Assembly (NCBI GenBank): GCA_026874595.1
Contig: CM049313.1
Location: 47,130,159-47,194,158, forward strand
DNA length: 64,000 bases
Source of the DNA: Sipunculus nudus
Taxonomy: Eukaryota; Annelida; Sipuncula; Golfingiida; Sipunculidae
Reading direction: 5' to 3'
The notes beneath the pieces were generated by a model. It saw nothing but the letters and a program-made list of their open reading frames with translations, had not been told where the DNA came from and made no database searches. Made by a program: the position numbers and the translations under genes. Shown here piece by piece: positions 46,906 through 58,998 of the stretch; position 1 is the stretch's first letter, and every line of letters begins with the position of its first letter.

Positions 46906-48730
46906 GCAAATATAGAAACAAATTAACAGAGCAGAATATTTTGGGAGTTTATAATTTTATTAAACCAACAAACTTGTCTAAAATCAGCTGTAAGTGTCAT
47001 TAGTGTTACCATGGGTCAGTGGGGTTATCACGGAAAATGAAACACTACTGATCAGTCACAGCACTGGCATTTGATTTTAAATAATAACTTGTCCCTTCTA
47101 ACAGTCATTGTTCTTCAAATCGACTGTGTGTGGCTACTAGTTTATTATTTATTATTTGTAACCTCTACTCCATTTTTAATCATTTAACTCACTTAGCAAG
47201 AAAAAATGAGAACACCACTGACTATGAATAAAAAAATATGCATAAGAATTTTAGGATAATGATTATATTAGGAATAAACTGTTAAAAAGTACACACCATT
47301 CTGCCTATAGCTTCTGCTTCAGTGATGTTTGAAAGGCTCTCTGGTGTTGAAAAAAGAGAACTCTGAGGATCAGTTATTATAGCATTGTTTTCCTTTTTGT
47401 CTCAAGTAACACTGGTAAACAGAATAAATCAGTGACAATGAAATACCCTTGAAATCCATTAAAAAAATGCAACAAACATTCCATATTTACTCTGTTGTAT
47501 TCTTTACAATTACAATAATCAATGAACACTGACATGTAGTTTTATTAGCCTTTAAAGTTCAAAACTTTTAAGTAAAACCAGATAGAGTATTGGAACCACA
47601 GGTGAGTAACAAAAGGTGATTGTACATTTTGCACCTTATAACTTAAAAACTACTTAATTAAATTAGTAGTTTGTTCATCTTTTCACATTAATATGAGCAG
47701 ATTTGTAATAATTTTTAGATATTATCTTGCATCAAAATATTCAAAGTTATGTAATGTTCATATTTATTTAGATCGATCGATCGGATCGAGTAACTCAGGT
47801 TTGTACGTATTTTTAAGAAAGGCCAGTTTAATTTGCGAATAGGATTTATAATAACATACGTTCCCTATACACATACATCATGGATCCTCATCAGGTGCCG
47901 GATCCACACCAAAATCTAATTGATTCTTCATTGGCTCATTCCCGAATTGCCATGAAAATTCTTGCATGGGATTCCGTTCACGATTGCGTGTGTAATGTTG
48001 TAAACGAACACACATGCGCACAACGTGAATTAACGCATACCCTCTACGCGGAGGCTAAAAAACAGTAACGTGAATGAATGCATAGCCCTCTGGACATGCA
48101 GATCACTCCTAGTGTGTATTGAACGAGTTGGCACGACTAATGCACCAGATCGCACGTTGATGTTCAGACCCGGAACTGAAATACGTGCACAAATTAACGT
48201 ATGTACGGCTAAGTTCATATTGTATGGCCTGTATAACACCATTATCAAATTTACATCGTCACGTTTCATCATATCCGATAATGCAAAAAAAAAAAAAAAA
48301 ATGGAAATTAAAAAAAATAATACCATTAATTCGTATCCGGTTTGAAAACATTTGGTTTGTTTTGCACAGTGAAAATATCTAATATATTTGTTAACAGCTA
48401 GTTTACAAGAACGTGGGTTGCCCGGCCGAATGTGATTTTCAGCGCCATCTTTTGGATATCGACAGAACTACCGGTCAGTTTTGCAGTAAAATTTTATAAA
48501 TAGTATCTATAAATACATACATAATATCTGTAAATACATATAATCAAAGGTTATTTCGTTAACGTATATATGATTTAATTTAAAAATTGGGATCTTTCAA
48601 ATTAAAACCTAACACCAGAGACCTTTAAATTTTACGACATGCCGTACTCTGGTCGTATCCGGCTGTCAGTTCACCGGCACTGATGCAACACATGGCATTT
48701 GGGTGACAACAAACTTGATTTGGTCTTCAG
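46906..48730. other. Upstream flank of NARS1; no other gene recognised
   Basis: AT-rich sequence with a (GATC)-type run at 47771-47787 and an A-run of about 17 at 48285-48301. A 62-codon open frame at 47880-48068 has no recognisable domain and was not called. Confidence 0.4.
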
Positions 48731-48734
48731 TCAG

Positions 48735-48745
48735 GATATAAAAAG
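48735..48745 (+). promoter_or_regulatory. TATA-box candidate for NARS1
   Basis: GATATAAAAAG lies about 70 bases upstream of the ATG at 48813. That allows a start site around 48765-48770 and a leader of some 45 bases. Confidence 0.45.
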
Positions 48746-48812
48746 CACATCAAAGCTGATTGTTTCATCACATACTTAGTTATCAATCGGTCCACTAGAC
48801 GAGAGGCTTCAC

Positions 48813-48855
48813 ATGGCAACCGATGCAGAGAAAGCTATGGAGGCTTTGAGCATAT
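48813..48855 (+). CDS. NARS1: Cytosolic asparaginyl-tRNA synthetase, exon 1
   Basis: Start of a gene running from 48813 past the window end; it attaches asparagine to tRNA-Asn in the cytosol (class II synthetase). Exon 1 encodes MATDAEKAMEALSI and ends one base into a codon before GTAAGT. The eight exons seen (48813-48855, 55292-55374, 57765-57830, 58107-58199, 61447-61536, 61965-62043, 62816-62886, 63963-) join in phase into about 188 residues. These comprise the eukaryote-specific N-terminal extension, a charged helical linker, and the start of the OB-fold anticodon-binding domain. Only about the first third of the usual 550-residue enzyme is present; the catalytic domain lies beyond the window. 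The ATG is chosen because it is in frame with exon 2, has a purine-rich setting (ACATGG) and follows a TATA-like box. Confidence 0.88.
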
Positions 48856-49885
48856 GTAAGTAAGCCAGGGATTGGTTCACAGATATAATAATACTCATTA
48901 ATAATAGGCAGTGTGTAAAACCCGGACCCCGCGGACCACGGAAGAAATATATTATTTATCGATTGATTTTGTTATTCTTTGAGACTGTAGAGTGGATTTG
49001 TGTCCACAGACTTGTTTTTTTATTAGTTTTGACTAATTCAATGAAAAAATAATAAACTCAGTCGTTTTACTTAAAATTTTAAACGTCTTGGCCATGATGG
49101 ACCTCACGGACCCCACCAGCGCCAGTGGTGTAAGTTGATTCTCATTTTATTTTCTTCAATCCTCAAAACGTTGCAGTTTTAATTGATGGAATGTTCACAA
49201 ATGAATAAAAGATAATACAGAAACAAGTGTAAATATTTACTTTGGGTTACATGAATTGAAGAAGGGGCAGTATTATCTGGAACAGCCCTCCAGTCAATCC
49301 CTTTCAGATTGCAAGTGATTGCACTTTGCAGCTGTTATGTGAAATAGCCCTACATGTTGGTGTGGGGTCCGCCGCCAAATTGGCGGTGGGGTCCGCCTGG
49401 TTGCTTGTGCGTTTTCTCATATACTGTTTGCCCTAGAGATGTCTATATATCTGTCATCTTTAATTCATAACATAGTTGATGAATGTAGTTTTTGACGTAG
49501 GTGATATGATTTTTTTTAAATTGTTGTAAAACACACATTTTGGGCAACGGATCGACAGGGTGCATGAGAATGGAACAGCCCTCAAAGTCGAGTGGTCAGG
49601 TTCTGCAGTTGGAATAATATATTGAATGCTATAAAAATGCTTATTATGTTTATTAAACATTTTGAGGTGCATTTTCTTTGCTTGATAGGTGTAATTGGGC
49701 ACAATATCAAGGATAATTAATAAGTCTAGTATTGTAATATTGTTGGTCATTTTGAAAATTTATATGTGGATCATGAGAACTAACTTAAAGTAGCACAGGA
49801 AAGGTGAGGAAGATTTCAACATTACATGATAATTGGCTGAGAGTCCTTATCAGTAAGCTACTGGCACCTCATTATTGAGCTCTGG

Positions 49886-49964
49886 CAGTGGCGTCAATTT
49901 ATCTTCAAGGGGGGGGGGGGTTACTTGCACACACACACATATATATTGTCTGTATGACACATTT

Positions 49965-50003
<39 letters not shown>

Positions 50004-50279
50004 TTAATCACATTTTAAAATATTGCAATTAAGCATAAGGTTTCAGAAAATAGGGTACTATTTTTCCAGTATGTAAGTTGATTCAAAACTACATTTAGAT
50101 ATAATATTTCACAGTTAACTCACAAATGAAAGAAAAGTATATAATTATATTTATTAATATTTTCAATTTGCAATATATAAATATTTTTCTCTGAATAGTG
50201 GGAACATTGACCATCCCCCCTTGCCAAAAAGTGGGGGGATATATACCCCCCATCCCCCCCTCCTACATTGATGCCCCTG
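49886..50279. mobile_element. hAT-type MITE (394 bp) with perfect 8-bp duplication
   Basis: The left end reads CAGTGGCGTCAATTTA and the complemented right end CAGGGGCATCAATGTA, both running into G-runs. AGCTCTGG occurs exactly on both sides (49878-49885 and 50280-50287), an 8-bp duplication as made by hAT transposases. The inside contains a TA microsatellite and no coding sequence. Confidence 0.9.
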
Positions 50280-50355
50280 AGCTCTGGCTTTGTGTCCATG
50301 AGCTCACACTGGTGCTATCAGCTCTTGGCTTAGAATACCAGATAAAGCCCGAATA

Positions 50356-52826
50356 CAGTGAAACCCCGGGCTGTAGACACTCTGCCAAACCTTCAACTTT
50401 TGGGCTGATTGAACGTTTTTACTACTTTAAGAACCCCTCTGGGGCAGACACCCTGCTGTTCAGGACAACAGACACTTTTTGTCCACCTGATGGCTAAAAT
50501 AACCCCTGCTAACAGACACCCAAGTTGCAGAAATTCTTTGAAATTGAAAATATGGTCTACTTCTGGTACGCAGTTGTCACCAGAAAATCGGTGACAATAT
50601 GTACGGTGTTTTGTATCTTAGTTTAACGAAGTCTGTTCTCTATTGATATTGACGTGAAGCGTCATCCTAAAGCGTTGACAGGTCTTGATTGTATATATAT
50701 TGTGTATTCTTGTATGATATCCCATCGGCTATCAGCTGATTTATCTGTGTCACGCATTGCGTGTATTACATCTGGTATGTGGGTCGCCATGGTGACGCTA
50801 GCAGTCATACTAGATCACATATATCCTTATATGGGACACTTGAGCCATAAGCCAATCAGAGAACCGGATCGCCGTACACAGTGCACAGGCGATTGTGACG
50901 TCAGAGTTCAGGGAGAGACGCGGGACGCTGCAGGAGTTGGGTCTTGAAGCTTGAAGAGGCAGCACGCACGCACAGCAGAAAGAACATTGAAACGCTTAAA
51001 CCCGCCAGGAACGTCATAGAAGCAAGCTTCTACGTGAGGCAAGGGCCCAGCTCACGAGATCACAGCCGTGCTGCCGACAGAGCATCGTATTGGCGGTAAA
51101 GTAAGTGAGCACGCGTCACCTGCCAGCCTAGTTCAGCTTGACCTAGATACATAATCGCTGTAAGCCGTGAAACAATTGCTACACGAGTAAGGTCAAGGAC
51201 TCTAAGCTCATATGTAAACAAAGAGAGCTATTACCATTCATGTGAACGTAAACCTACCCGGGTCACTGTCAAGCAAGATCAGTTGAAGATCGCTAAACTC
51301 AGAAAGACTATATGGTACTAACCATACGCTAGATTCTACACAAAACAGTAACCAGAGATCTCTGAAGGAACTGGACTTTATTGTTTTTATACAAACCATG
51401 GACTCAGTAAATATCCTGTATTTTTAATGTGAAGGACTGTCGTATTGACACATCAACGCACACACTCACATCTATGTCTCTGTATGTATTGTCTTGAATT
51501 ATATTTGTGAATTTAACCTGATGTCTCATAGTTTCTATTGATCTGGGTTTATGATTGTCTGGTATTTTTATACACATCCTTAAAAGAACCTGGAAATGTC
51601 ACCTGTAATGACCGGGATCTAATTTCTTGATTAGTGAAATCAAGTGGCGAGTGTAAACCCATCCTATTGTTTTATAGGATATATCCGTTGTAAATTTATC
51701 ACGTTAAGTCAGGGGTGACAGCAGTATATCACTTATATGTTCTTATGATGTAGGCATCTTGCCATGACTATAAGACCCGAGTTAGTTTTACTTAATTTAC
51801 ATTATTTTTCAGCTGGAACATTTATTAAAGTATCCTTTTATCAATAGCATTTCCCACAAGATAACAGAATTAACGGAGTTTATATTGTGCTGAACTTTCA
51901 TTCTGAACTGGGCCACCTTATTCTATCAGAGGCCCAGGAGCAAGGATAATGAAGTATCTGTTACACACCTGGATGATAACAACCACAGGTCATGACCTAT
52001 TGCCTGGGTCGGGGGCTCAGCTGGGCTATAGATCAAAGACCATAGGACAGACTTTTTTAAAGTTCTGCATTTTATGCATTTTTATGCATTTTCATTTCAG
52101 TGTAAATATGTTTCATTCTATTTCAGATGTGTTTCATTTATTTTAAAACGTTACCTTAATGAACTCGGATGAATGTACATAAATGCAATAAAATATTTGA
52201 TAGTTATAAGCTTAACCTGATGGAACCTTTCACTCTTGATTTCCCCGCTCATGACCTCGATATCAACCAATCACCAATCCTGTAACATTTGCATCATTGA
52301 TTCAAGTCCCACCTACCAGTCATAAGGCGTATATGAGAGCATGCATTTATTTATCAAATTTACGATGCCAGGGGATTTTAAACAAAACTTGAATGAAATA
52401 TCAGAAATATATTTATTCCATAAGAGACTCTTTTTATATCACAGAAAGAGTGATTAATTAAAAAAACTTTACAGACCCAGTGCAGAAACGTGTATGTTGA
52501 GACGAGTCAGTCCTGTTGATGTCAGTCAATGTCAGAGTATTATTTTCTCACAAGTAATGACACTAATGTTGCAGTTAATATTGAAAGCCTAATTCCAAAA
52601 TAAAAATTAAAAAAACAACCTGTAGCATAGATTTTATTCACATATAACATCAGATAAGATCAATATTAGATAAAATATACTGGCTGGCATGGTTAAGTCC
52701 CATAAATGGGTCTCCGACAAGTGGCCGCAGCCGGCCCTCCTTGACCCAACCCCCTCTGGGCAGACAACCCGCTATAACGGACAAATTGTCTGGTCCCGGG
52801 ACTGTCCGCCCAAGAGGGTTTCATTG
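50356..52826. mobile_element. Possible 2.5-kb element with TA-flanked inverted ends
   Basis: TA-CAGTGAAACCC on the left faces GGGTTTCATTG-TA on the right, an 11-base inverted repeat with one mismatch next to TA on both sides. Subterminal parts also share a CCCTCT-GGGC-GACA motif. They may be the ends of one Tc1/mariner-like element or two separate small repeats. The interior at 50700-51720 is GC-rich, with promoter-like CCAATCAG and TGACGTCA motifs near 50852 and 50897. Confidence 0.35.
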
Positions 52827-53443
52827 TAGGTAAATTGGACAGGCAAATGTATCCTGGTAGGTTGTTTCAGTAATTTACCATACCACTGATGTCATCTTAA
52901 ACATTTTCAATTATGTTACTGTGGTGTAAAAATAGGCAAAAATTATTAGAACTTTGATTAAACAAAAATATAAACCGGAAAGGTAACACAGTATACTTTG
53001 AGACTGTTGTCACTATACTGATTACTGACTGACTGAGGAAGTTTACACTCATCAAGAAGCTACAGGTTACTGTGGTCAAGACCTCAGCCCTGCGCGCTCC
53101 TTAAGCATGTTCTCAGAGCCAACAGATGTGTTGCTACACCAAGCCAAGCAACAAGCCGCAAGACTCCGCCACAGTACATCCCGCACCGGTGACTTTGCTG
53201 GAAAGCTACAGCACCCACAGCCACAAAGGCAGAAGCAACCCACATTCCCTCCACCGATCCCAGCAGCGGAGACCCTGCCATGCCAATCGAGAGCCAAACC
53301 CAATCTGTCTAGACAGTGTTTTGAGACGGAAAGCCATTTTATACTTGCAATTTCGGCCATTTAGACCATTTTAGCAAATTTTTTCTTCATTAGCCCTATA
53401 CTGATTACATAGATAAACGTCTCAAAGGCCCAATATCATTTAT

Positions 53444-53445
53444 TT

Positions 53446-53513
<68 letters not shown>
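53444..53513. repeat. (TA)n microsatellite
   Basis: About 70 bases of TA repeat abutting the left end of the hAT-type MITE. Confidence 0.95.
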
Positions 53514-53516
<3 letters not shown>

Positions 53517-54374
53517 GGTTGTTAAGTTTTTCCCAGCTGGTAAATACTGATATTTACCTCCTTTGGAAAAACCTCTCAAAGTGGGAAAATGGGAATAACT
53601 GGGAAAAACCTCTTATAATCTTATAAAAGGAGAGACCAGCAGATATCTGACTGAATTAAAAGGAAATATCGTCTCACACACACACACACACATATATATA
53701 TAAACAAACATACTCAAATCACAAAACCAAGATATGAAAATTTATATTGTTTTCCTTAAAAACAGCTTGTTTGTATGTATATACATAGTGATAGGTAAAC
53801 AGAAAATCAGATATATCAGTTACACTGAAAAAGTCCATTGATGGCTAAGAAATAAGGTTCATTGATACATATTTTAAATGGGGTGCTTGATTCCCTACCT
53901 GTATGCACAGAAACCTGCATCATGCTGGACAGGGTTTCCCCAAGTGATGCCACAATGGGTGGTTGGTTTCTTCTCACCCCAGCTAACAAGTTGTATGAGC
54001 CCTACATGACTAGCATGGCTTCTTCACACTTCTGTACCCCCAAGAATAACTCTGCCTTGATTAGGTTAACATGCTTGACTACTTTTGTCAGCTCACCTAC
54101 CATATGTTGCAGTTAATTGGTAATTAAGTAATAGTACTGCACTAGTATGAGTTGTGGAAATATTGCACTCATATATATATATATACACACACACATATAA
54201 TTTCAACATGCAAAATTAAACAGAATTAATTAACTATACATCATTATACTCTCTCAAAAATTTTGATCAGGCATTTTCCCCAGTAATTCATGGTACTAAC
54301 CAGTTTTCCCCAGTTATTCCCAATTAATCCCGGGTTTTTCCCACTAGTTTTTCCCGGGAAAAATAACAACCCTG
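53514..54374. mobile_element. hAT-type MITE (861 bp) in a TA repeat
   Basis: The left end CAGGGTTGTTAAGTTTTTCCC and the complemented right end CAGGGTTGTTATTTTTCCC form terminal inverted repeats. TA repeats lie directly outside both ends, so the expected 8-bp duplication (ATATATAT) is consistent but not diagnostic. No transposase frame is present. Confidence 0.82.
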
Positions 54375-54521
<147 letters not shown>

Positions 54522-54852
54522 TTGAATGACTTAATGGAATAGTATCATGTTTGTGAATGGTTGGTGTTACACTGTAGTACTTGTGCACTTATTGAACTTT
54601 TAGTACACAAATATCATGTTGATGAAGTATGGTGTCATACTGTACTAAGTGCACTTAATGGACTTTTAATACACATGCATATCATGTTTGTGAATGTATG
54701 GTGCCCTACAGTTAATAAGTTTTAGTAAAATATACTTTAGCAAATGACTTCAGTATTGTTTGATAGAAAAAAGGCATATTAACTTGAATACACGTGAATT
54801 TATGCAGCTATTATTATCTGTAAAAACGTCTTAGAAGTGATCCTAAAATAAA

Positions 54853-54967
54853 TGTACCTGTACCTGTACCTAGGTACTCTGTGAAAATCAAGTACCTGTA
54901 CCCGTACCTGGCCAATTCACCTGTACCTGTACCTAGGTACTTTCACTTGTACCTGGCCCCAACCCTG
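54853..54967. repeat. (GTACCT)-rich repeat with hAT-like end
   Basis: Repeated CCTGTA and TACCTAGGTAC motifs end in GGCCCCAACCCTG, whose complement CAGGGTTGGGGCC looks like a hAT-type terminus. Only this end was found. Confidence 0.45.
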
Positions 54968-55288
54968 ACCCAGAGCAGCCTTTTTTTGCAGCTTTTAGAT
55001 CTGGACAACATTCTTCTGATAGATTATATAATAATATAACATTAACACTCACTCATAAATAATGTTACTTCAGGTTATCAGAAGGCATCTGGTCAGACCA
55101 TGAGAAAGCATCCCAAAATTTGTTCCCATCAAAAGTGAAATATGTAAATTAGGCTTCTTAAAGACATTTTAAATGTACATCATTAGCTATCATTAATTTT
55201 ACAAGGAACCAGGACTACCAGGTATATTTAAAGCTAAATGCATGGTCAAGCTTGTATGATGATGAAGATTCATGTTAATTGATTGTTG

Positions 55289-55294
55289 CAGCAG
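55289..55294 (+). promoter_or_regulatory. NARS1: NAGNAG tandem splice acceptor, NARS1 exon 2
   Basis: CAGCAG gives two AG acceptors three bases apart. Both keep the frame: the proximal one yields ...SISAIYTSDK, the distal one removes the Ala (...SISIYTSDK). Confidence 0.75.
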
Positions 55295-55374
55295 CCATCT
55301 ACACATCAGACAAGTCAGGTGATGACAAAGACGGGGATGGTTCTGAGGCAAAACCCTACAAAACTGTCCTGCAG
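55292..55374 (+). CDS. NARS1: NARS1 exon 2
   Basis: Using the first acceptor of CAGCAG, the exon completes the split codon and reads SAIYTSDKSGDDKDGDGSEA, then KPYKTVLQ, to a GTATGT donor in phase 0. It matches the conserved N-terminal extension of animal AsnRS (YxSD...GDG...KPxKT), an appended domain that helps bind tRNA. Confidence 0.93.
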
Positions 55375-55470
55375 GTATGTTGTAGTACACTAACAGTCGT
55401 AGATATTGGGCCATTTTAATAGCATCTGTGAAAGACAACATATTGAGCTTGATGGTTTTGACATTGCTGA

Positions 55471-56025
55471 CAGGGTTGGCAAGTTTTAGGCCGGAAGGTT
55501 TTAACTGTAGGTTATAACCTGGTTAAAACTGCCACGCCTTGAATGGGTTTTAGGCAGGTTTTAGACACCAAAGGTGCACTCAGAAGCCAACAAAAATTTG
55601 GGAGAAAACTTCTTTTGCATTGATCACAAAATTTGATCCCTTGTGATCATAAAGCCAATCAAATTGTCTGATTTTAAGCTTACAGCATGAGCATTCTTTT
55701 ATTAATTGGCAGTAATGGAGTTGGGAGACCTCAGAACATGATTTAGGGATACAAGCTAAAGCTGTCAGAGAACTGTGTTCATATGGAAAACCTTAAGTAG
55801 TATTGTACTGTATTTGTTTAGTTTGAATAAAGTGTTCTCACTTTTAATTATTTTAGCATATTTCTTTAATGCATTAAGCTATGTAACAATAAGACATAGT
55901 TAAACCGCTAGTCATAATTCAGGGTATGGAAGGTTTTAGGCCGTTAAAGGTTATAACCTATTTTAGGCAGGTTTTTAGCTCTACACTGCTGAAAACAGGT
56001 TTTGGGCAGCCTAAACCCCACCCTG
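55471..56025. mobile_element. hAT-type MITE (555 bp)
   Basis: The left end starts CAGGGTTGGCAAGTTTTAGG and the complemented right end CAGGGTGGGGTTTAGG. Flanks ATTGCTGA (55463-55470) and ATGGCTGA (56026-56033) are an 8-bp target duplication with one mismatch. Subterminal AGGTTTTAGGC and GGTTATAACCT motifs recur at both ends. No coding sequence. Confidence 0.85.
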
Positions 56026-56205
56026 ATGGCTGATGACTTCATGATCATTGAAGATCACGATTTGCCTCAAATCCATTTAGCTTAATGATAATGTTCTTAT
56101 TATATCTTATTATAATCCTCATTATAGATCTAATGTTACAAAAAAAAAGAAAACAGAAATTCTTGTCACTTCTTTATCATTCCAATTTAATTGAACGGTC
56201 CACTG

Positions 56206-56623
56206 CAGGGCTCAACATTAACTCTGAAAGTACTTGCCCAAATGGGCAACCAAATGAATCTGTACTTTCCCTAAAAAAAAAGTGATTGTAGCTATGAACA
56301 ATAAGTGTGTTCCAGATGATGGTGGTGCCTGTTAGATTGTTAACATTTTCAAATGTTTGTTTGTTAATAATATTCCTCTTAAATATTGAAAAGATACATA
56401 TACAGATAATTTTAAGATAGAGAATATGATTTATTTTCTCCGTGAAAGAAAATGCTTACGGTAACTAAAGATTAATTAAAGATTCAGGCCTTTGGGTAAA
56501 GGTCTATGTTAGGCCCATCTGCCCAGTCAGGAAAGTACAAGCTCACTGTCGGTTGCCCTACCACCATTTTCTTGGATTTTTTACTTCCCTTGGCAAGCGG
56601 TTAACACTTTATGTCAAGCCCTG
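56206..56623. mobile_element. hAT-like MITE (418 bp)
   Basis: CAGGGCTCAACATTAAC on the left faces, complemented, CAGGGCTTGACATAAAG on the right. Subterminal TTGCCC motifs are also inverted. No clear 8-bp duplication remains. Confidence 0.7.
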
Positions 56624-57764
56624 TAAAAAAAGTGAAAAATGTTTTCACATCCTGTTTGACCAGTCTGTGTCTACCAGTTTAGTCTATTGCAGCACAACAT
56701 CTCTAACCCACTCACTGCAGTTATGGTTATTGTTTACATGCCATAACACTAATACAACCAAGTTTGGCAGGTGCGGAAAGGATGATTTTATATAAACACT
56801 CTAAAACCATAACTAGTTACCAATAGATTACAGTTTGTTCTTCAGCAGTAATGTATTTGACATATCCTATCTTAGAAAAGAGTAGTTAAGCATAAACTTT
56901 AAGTTTATTTTATTTCAAAGTTCTTTAATGTCATGTTAATTGTTACATAATCTCTACCATTTGTAGATTTCTGAGCATTTTAAAAAGAAAGCTTTTAAGA
57001 AAATAATATCCCCCACAAGAAAAGGAGGATATAGGTTGGTGGACCAGAGTGAATGTTGGATTAGGCTCAGTCCTACAGTTTAAGAAACCTGTATGATTTA
57101 TCAAAAATGTATTTTAATATTTACATTAATGTTCAAACAGTTGTCTGTAGAATTGTGATAATTATAACACCACTCAGGCAGCAGACACCAGTACCAAAAT
57201 ATTGTGCAATATTGTATATCAATATGGAATAGGGAGAATTTGAAATTTAGCACTAATTATTAAATGTAAGTGTTGATAATTTCTAAGTAAAATATTTCCT
57301 GACTGTCCAAAAATAAAATTTACCAATGCAAACCCATTTCTCCAGTCCATATATGCAGAGAATTCTTTCCAGTTACCATGTAGATATTGTTTTTTTTAGG
57401 GAATTATTAATTTTATTCCTTTCTTTTAACTTTATTTTAATTTTCGGACATATTTTAAAAAATCTTTACATTTAAATTACGGGCAATATCTGGCCAGCAT
57501 TTGTTTTATTTTTACCGAAAAAAAATGAAAAAGGATTGCTTTTGGTTTATCAGTGCAGCATTGTTGAATAAATTAACGGTTTGATATCAGAGAATGTAGC
57601 CAAGTGAATTCCAGATGCCAATCTTGAGTGAGTCAGACTGAGTCCTAGTGTTAGCCTGAGTAGCTTTCTGAACAGTAAAGTTTTAGAAAATGAAATATTT
57701 TAGATCTGACTATTTGTTTGTGGGTTATCTAAAATGACATTGACATGGTGTGGTTTTATTTCAG

Positions 57765-57830
57765 GCAATGCGGCATGCAGGGAAAGAACCATTTCCAACA
57801 ATATATGTAGATGGCAAAGAAGATGGAAAG
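57765..57830 (+). CDS. NARS1: NARS1 exon 3
   Basis: 66 bases, phase 0 at both ends, between TTTCAG and GTAAGA: AMRHAGKEPFPTIYVDGKED plus GK. The GKEPFPTIYVD segment is strongly conserved in animal AsnRS. Confidence 0.95.
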
Positions 57831-58106
57831 GTAAGATTGTAATAGTATATAAGACAGCTTCTCAGTAGTAAGTTACTATCTTTCTGTATGCCTCTCCTGA
57901 TGTTCTGGTAGCTATATTTGTCCTTTTATATGCCTTCTTACAGATTGGTCATGTTCTTCATGCAGCCTTCATCTGTCCATTAACAACGTATGGCAAAGCT
58001 ACTTTCAGCTAACTTATCAGGAATTTGGTGGTTTTTAATGAAACACACTGAGGATGTAGTTAAAAAATGTGATTTGCTGTTTTATTCATTTCATTATCTT
58101 CTACAG

Positions 58107-58199
58107 AAATGGGACATAGTAGCCAAAGCCCAGCTGAAAAAGGTCACAAAGATCTGGCAGAGAGAGCAAAAAAAGAGCTCAGCGGCGGATAAAAGGGAG
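58107..58199 (+). CDS. NARS1: NARS1 exon 4
   Basis: 93 bases, phase 0, between CTACAG and GTATGT: KWDIVAKAQLKKVTKIWQRE, then QKKSSAADKRE. It corresponds to the 'W..I.K.QLK...K.W.REQ' end of the N-terminal domain and the start of the charged helical linker. Confidence 0.95.
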
Positions 58200-58915
58200 G
58201 TATGTACAGTAGTGATGGCTAGTGGATCCCCCTCCCCCAAGACTGTGGATATTCTTATTTAAAAAATCTTTTGAAAACCTTATTTTAGCAAACAGACATA
58301 AAGAAATAACAAAGAATAAATAGAGAAACTCTTACAAGACTAAAATTGATCTAATACATTTGTATTTGGAATTCCGTAATTTGCTATATGCTGGTTGCTA
58401 CTTTTCAAAAGCAACAAACAAAATACATACTTTATTGAATATGATACATTTTGCTGAACCACATCTAAAACATGTTATCTTATATCTATTTTAATCAATA
58501 TACATGCAGTCAGATTATTTGGTTATTTTATATGTATTGTATAACTATAAGGCAGAATCTGAAAAAAAAATTATGTGCATAGCCCCATGTTGTGTCATAA
58601 ATTTCATCTTGTGAGTTGCCTGGCGAACCACAGCCCTAGTTCATATCCTTTTTCAGCCCATGCTGTGAGATTAATTATCTGTAAAATATCCATATTTAAA
58701 TAATTATGCAGTTTTCCCAGTTTGTGTATTTTTTGTAAATATCTGTACAAAAAGTTTAAAATTGATTTATTTCAGGTAATATTAAATTATTCACCATGCA
58801 TCATTCTAAGTCATTTCCATTTCTTTTGTCTGTCAGTAAGATAAATTATCCTGCACACTAGCGCTGGGTATCGGTCAGCCTATTCAGGTACAATATGTAT
58901 TGTGAAATTCTTAAA

Positions 58916-58942
58916 TATGATATGATATGATATGATATGATA
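58916..58942 (-). repeat. (TATCA)n tail of LINE C
   Basis: Five tandem ATATG units; on the minus strand a TATCA repeat directly after the ORF, typical of the microsatellite tails of L2/CR1-type LINEs. Confidence 0.8.
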
Positions 58943-58998
58943 GAGTTCATTTATAGAGCGCAAATATAATATACATTTCTATGCGCTGATACAAAGGG

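Larger units (their letters stand above)
55375..57764 (+). other. NARS1 intron 2
   Basis: GTATGT to TTTCAG. It holds the hAT-type MITEs at 55471-56025 and 56206-56623. Nothing else was recognised. Confidence 0.85.

Noticed and set aside
47880-48068. 62-codon open frame upstream of NARS1
   Set aside because: No conserved motif, not in frame with NARS1, and no donor linking it to exon 1.
52261-52320. GATTCAAGTCCCACC, resembling a tRNA B-box
   Set aside because: No matching A-box or acceptor stem upstream.
53076-53364. GC-richer patch open in several frames on both strands
   Set aside because: Splice sites, domains and similarity to neighbours are all lacking; a degraded repeat is as likely as an exon.
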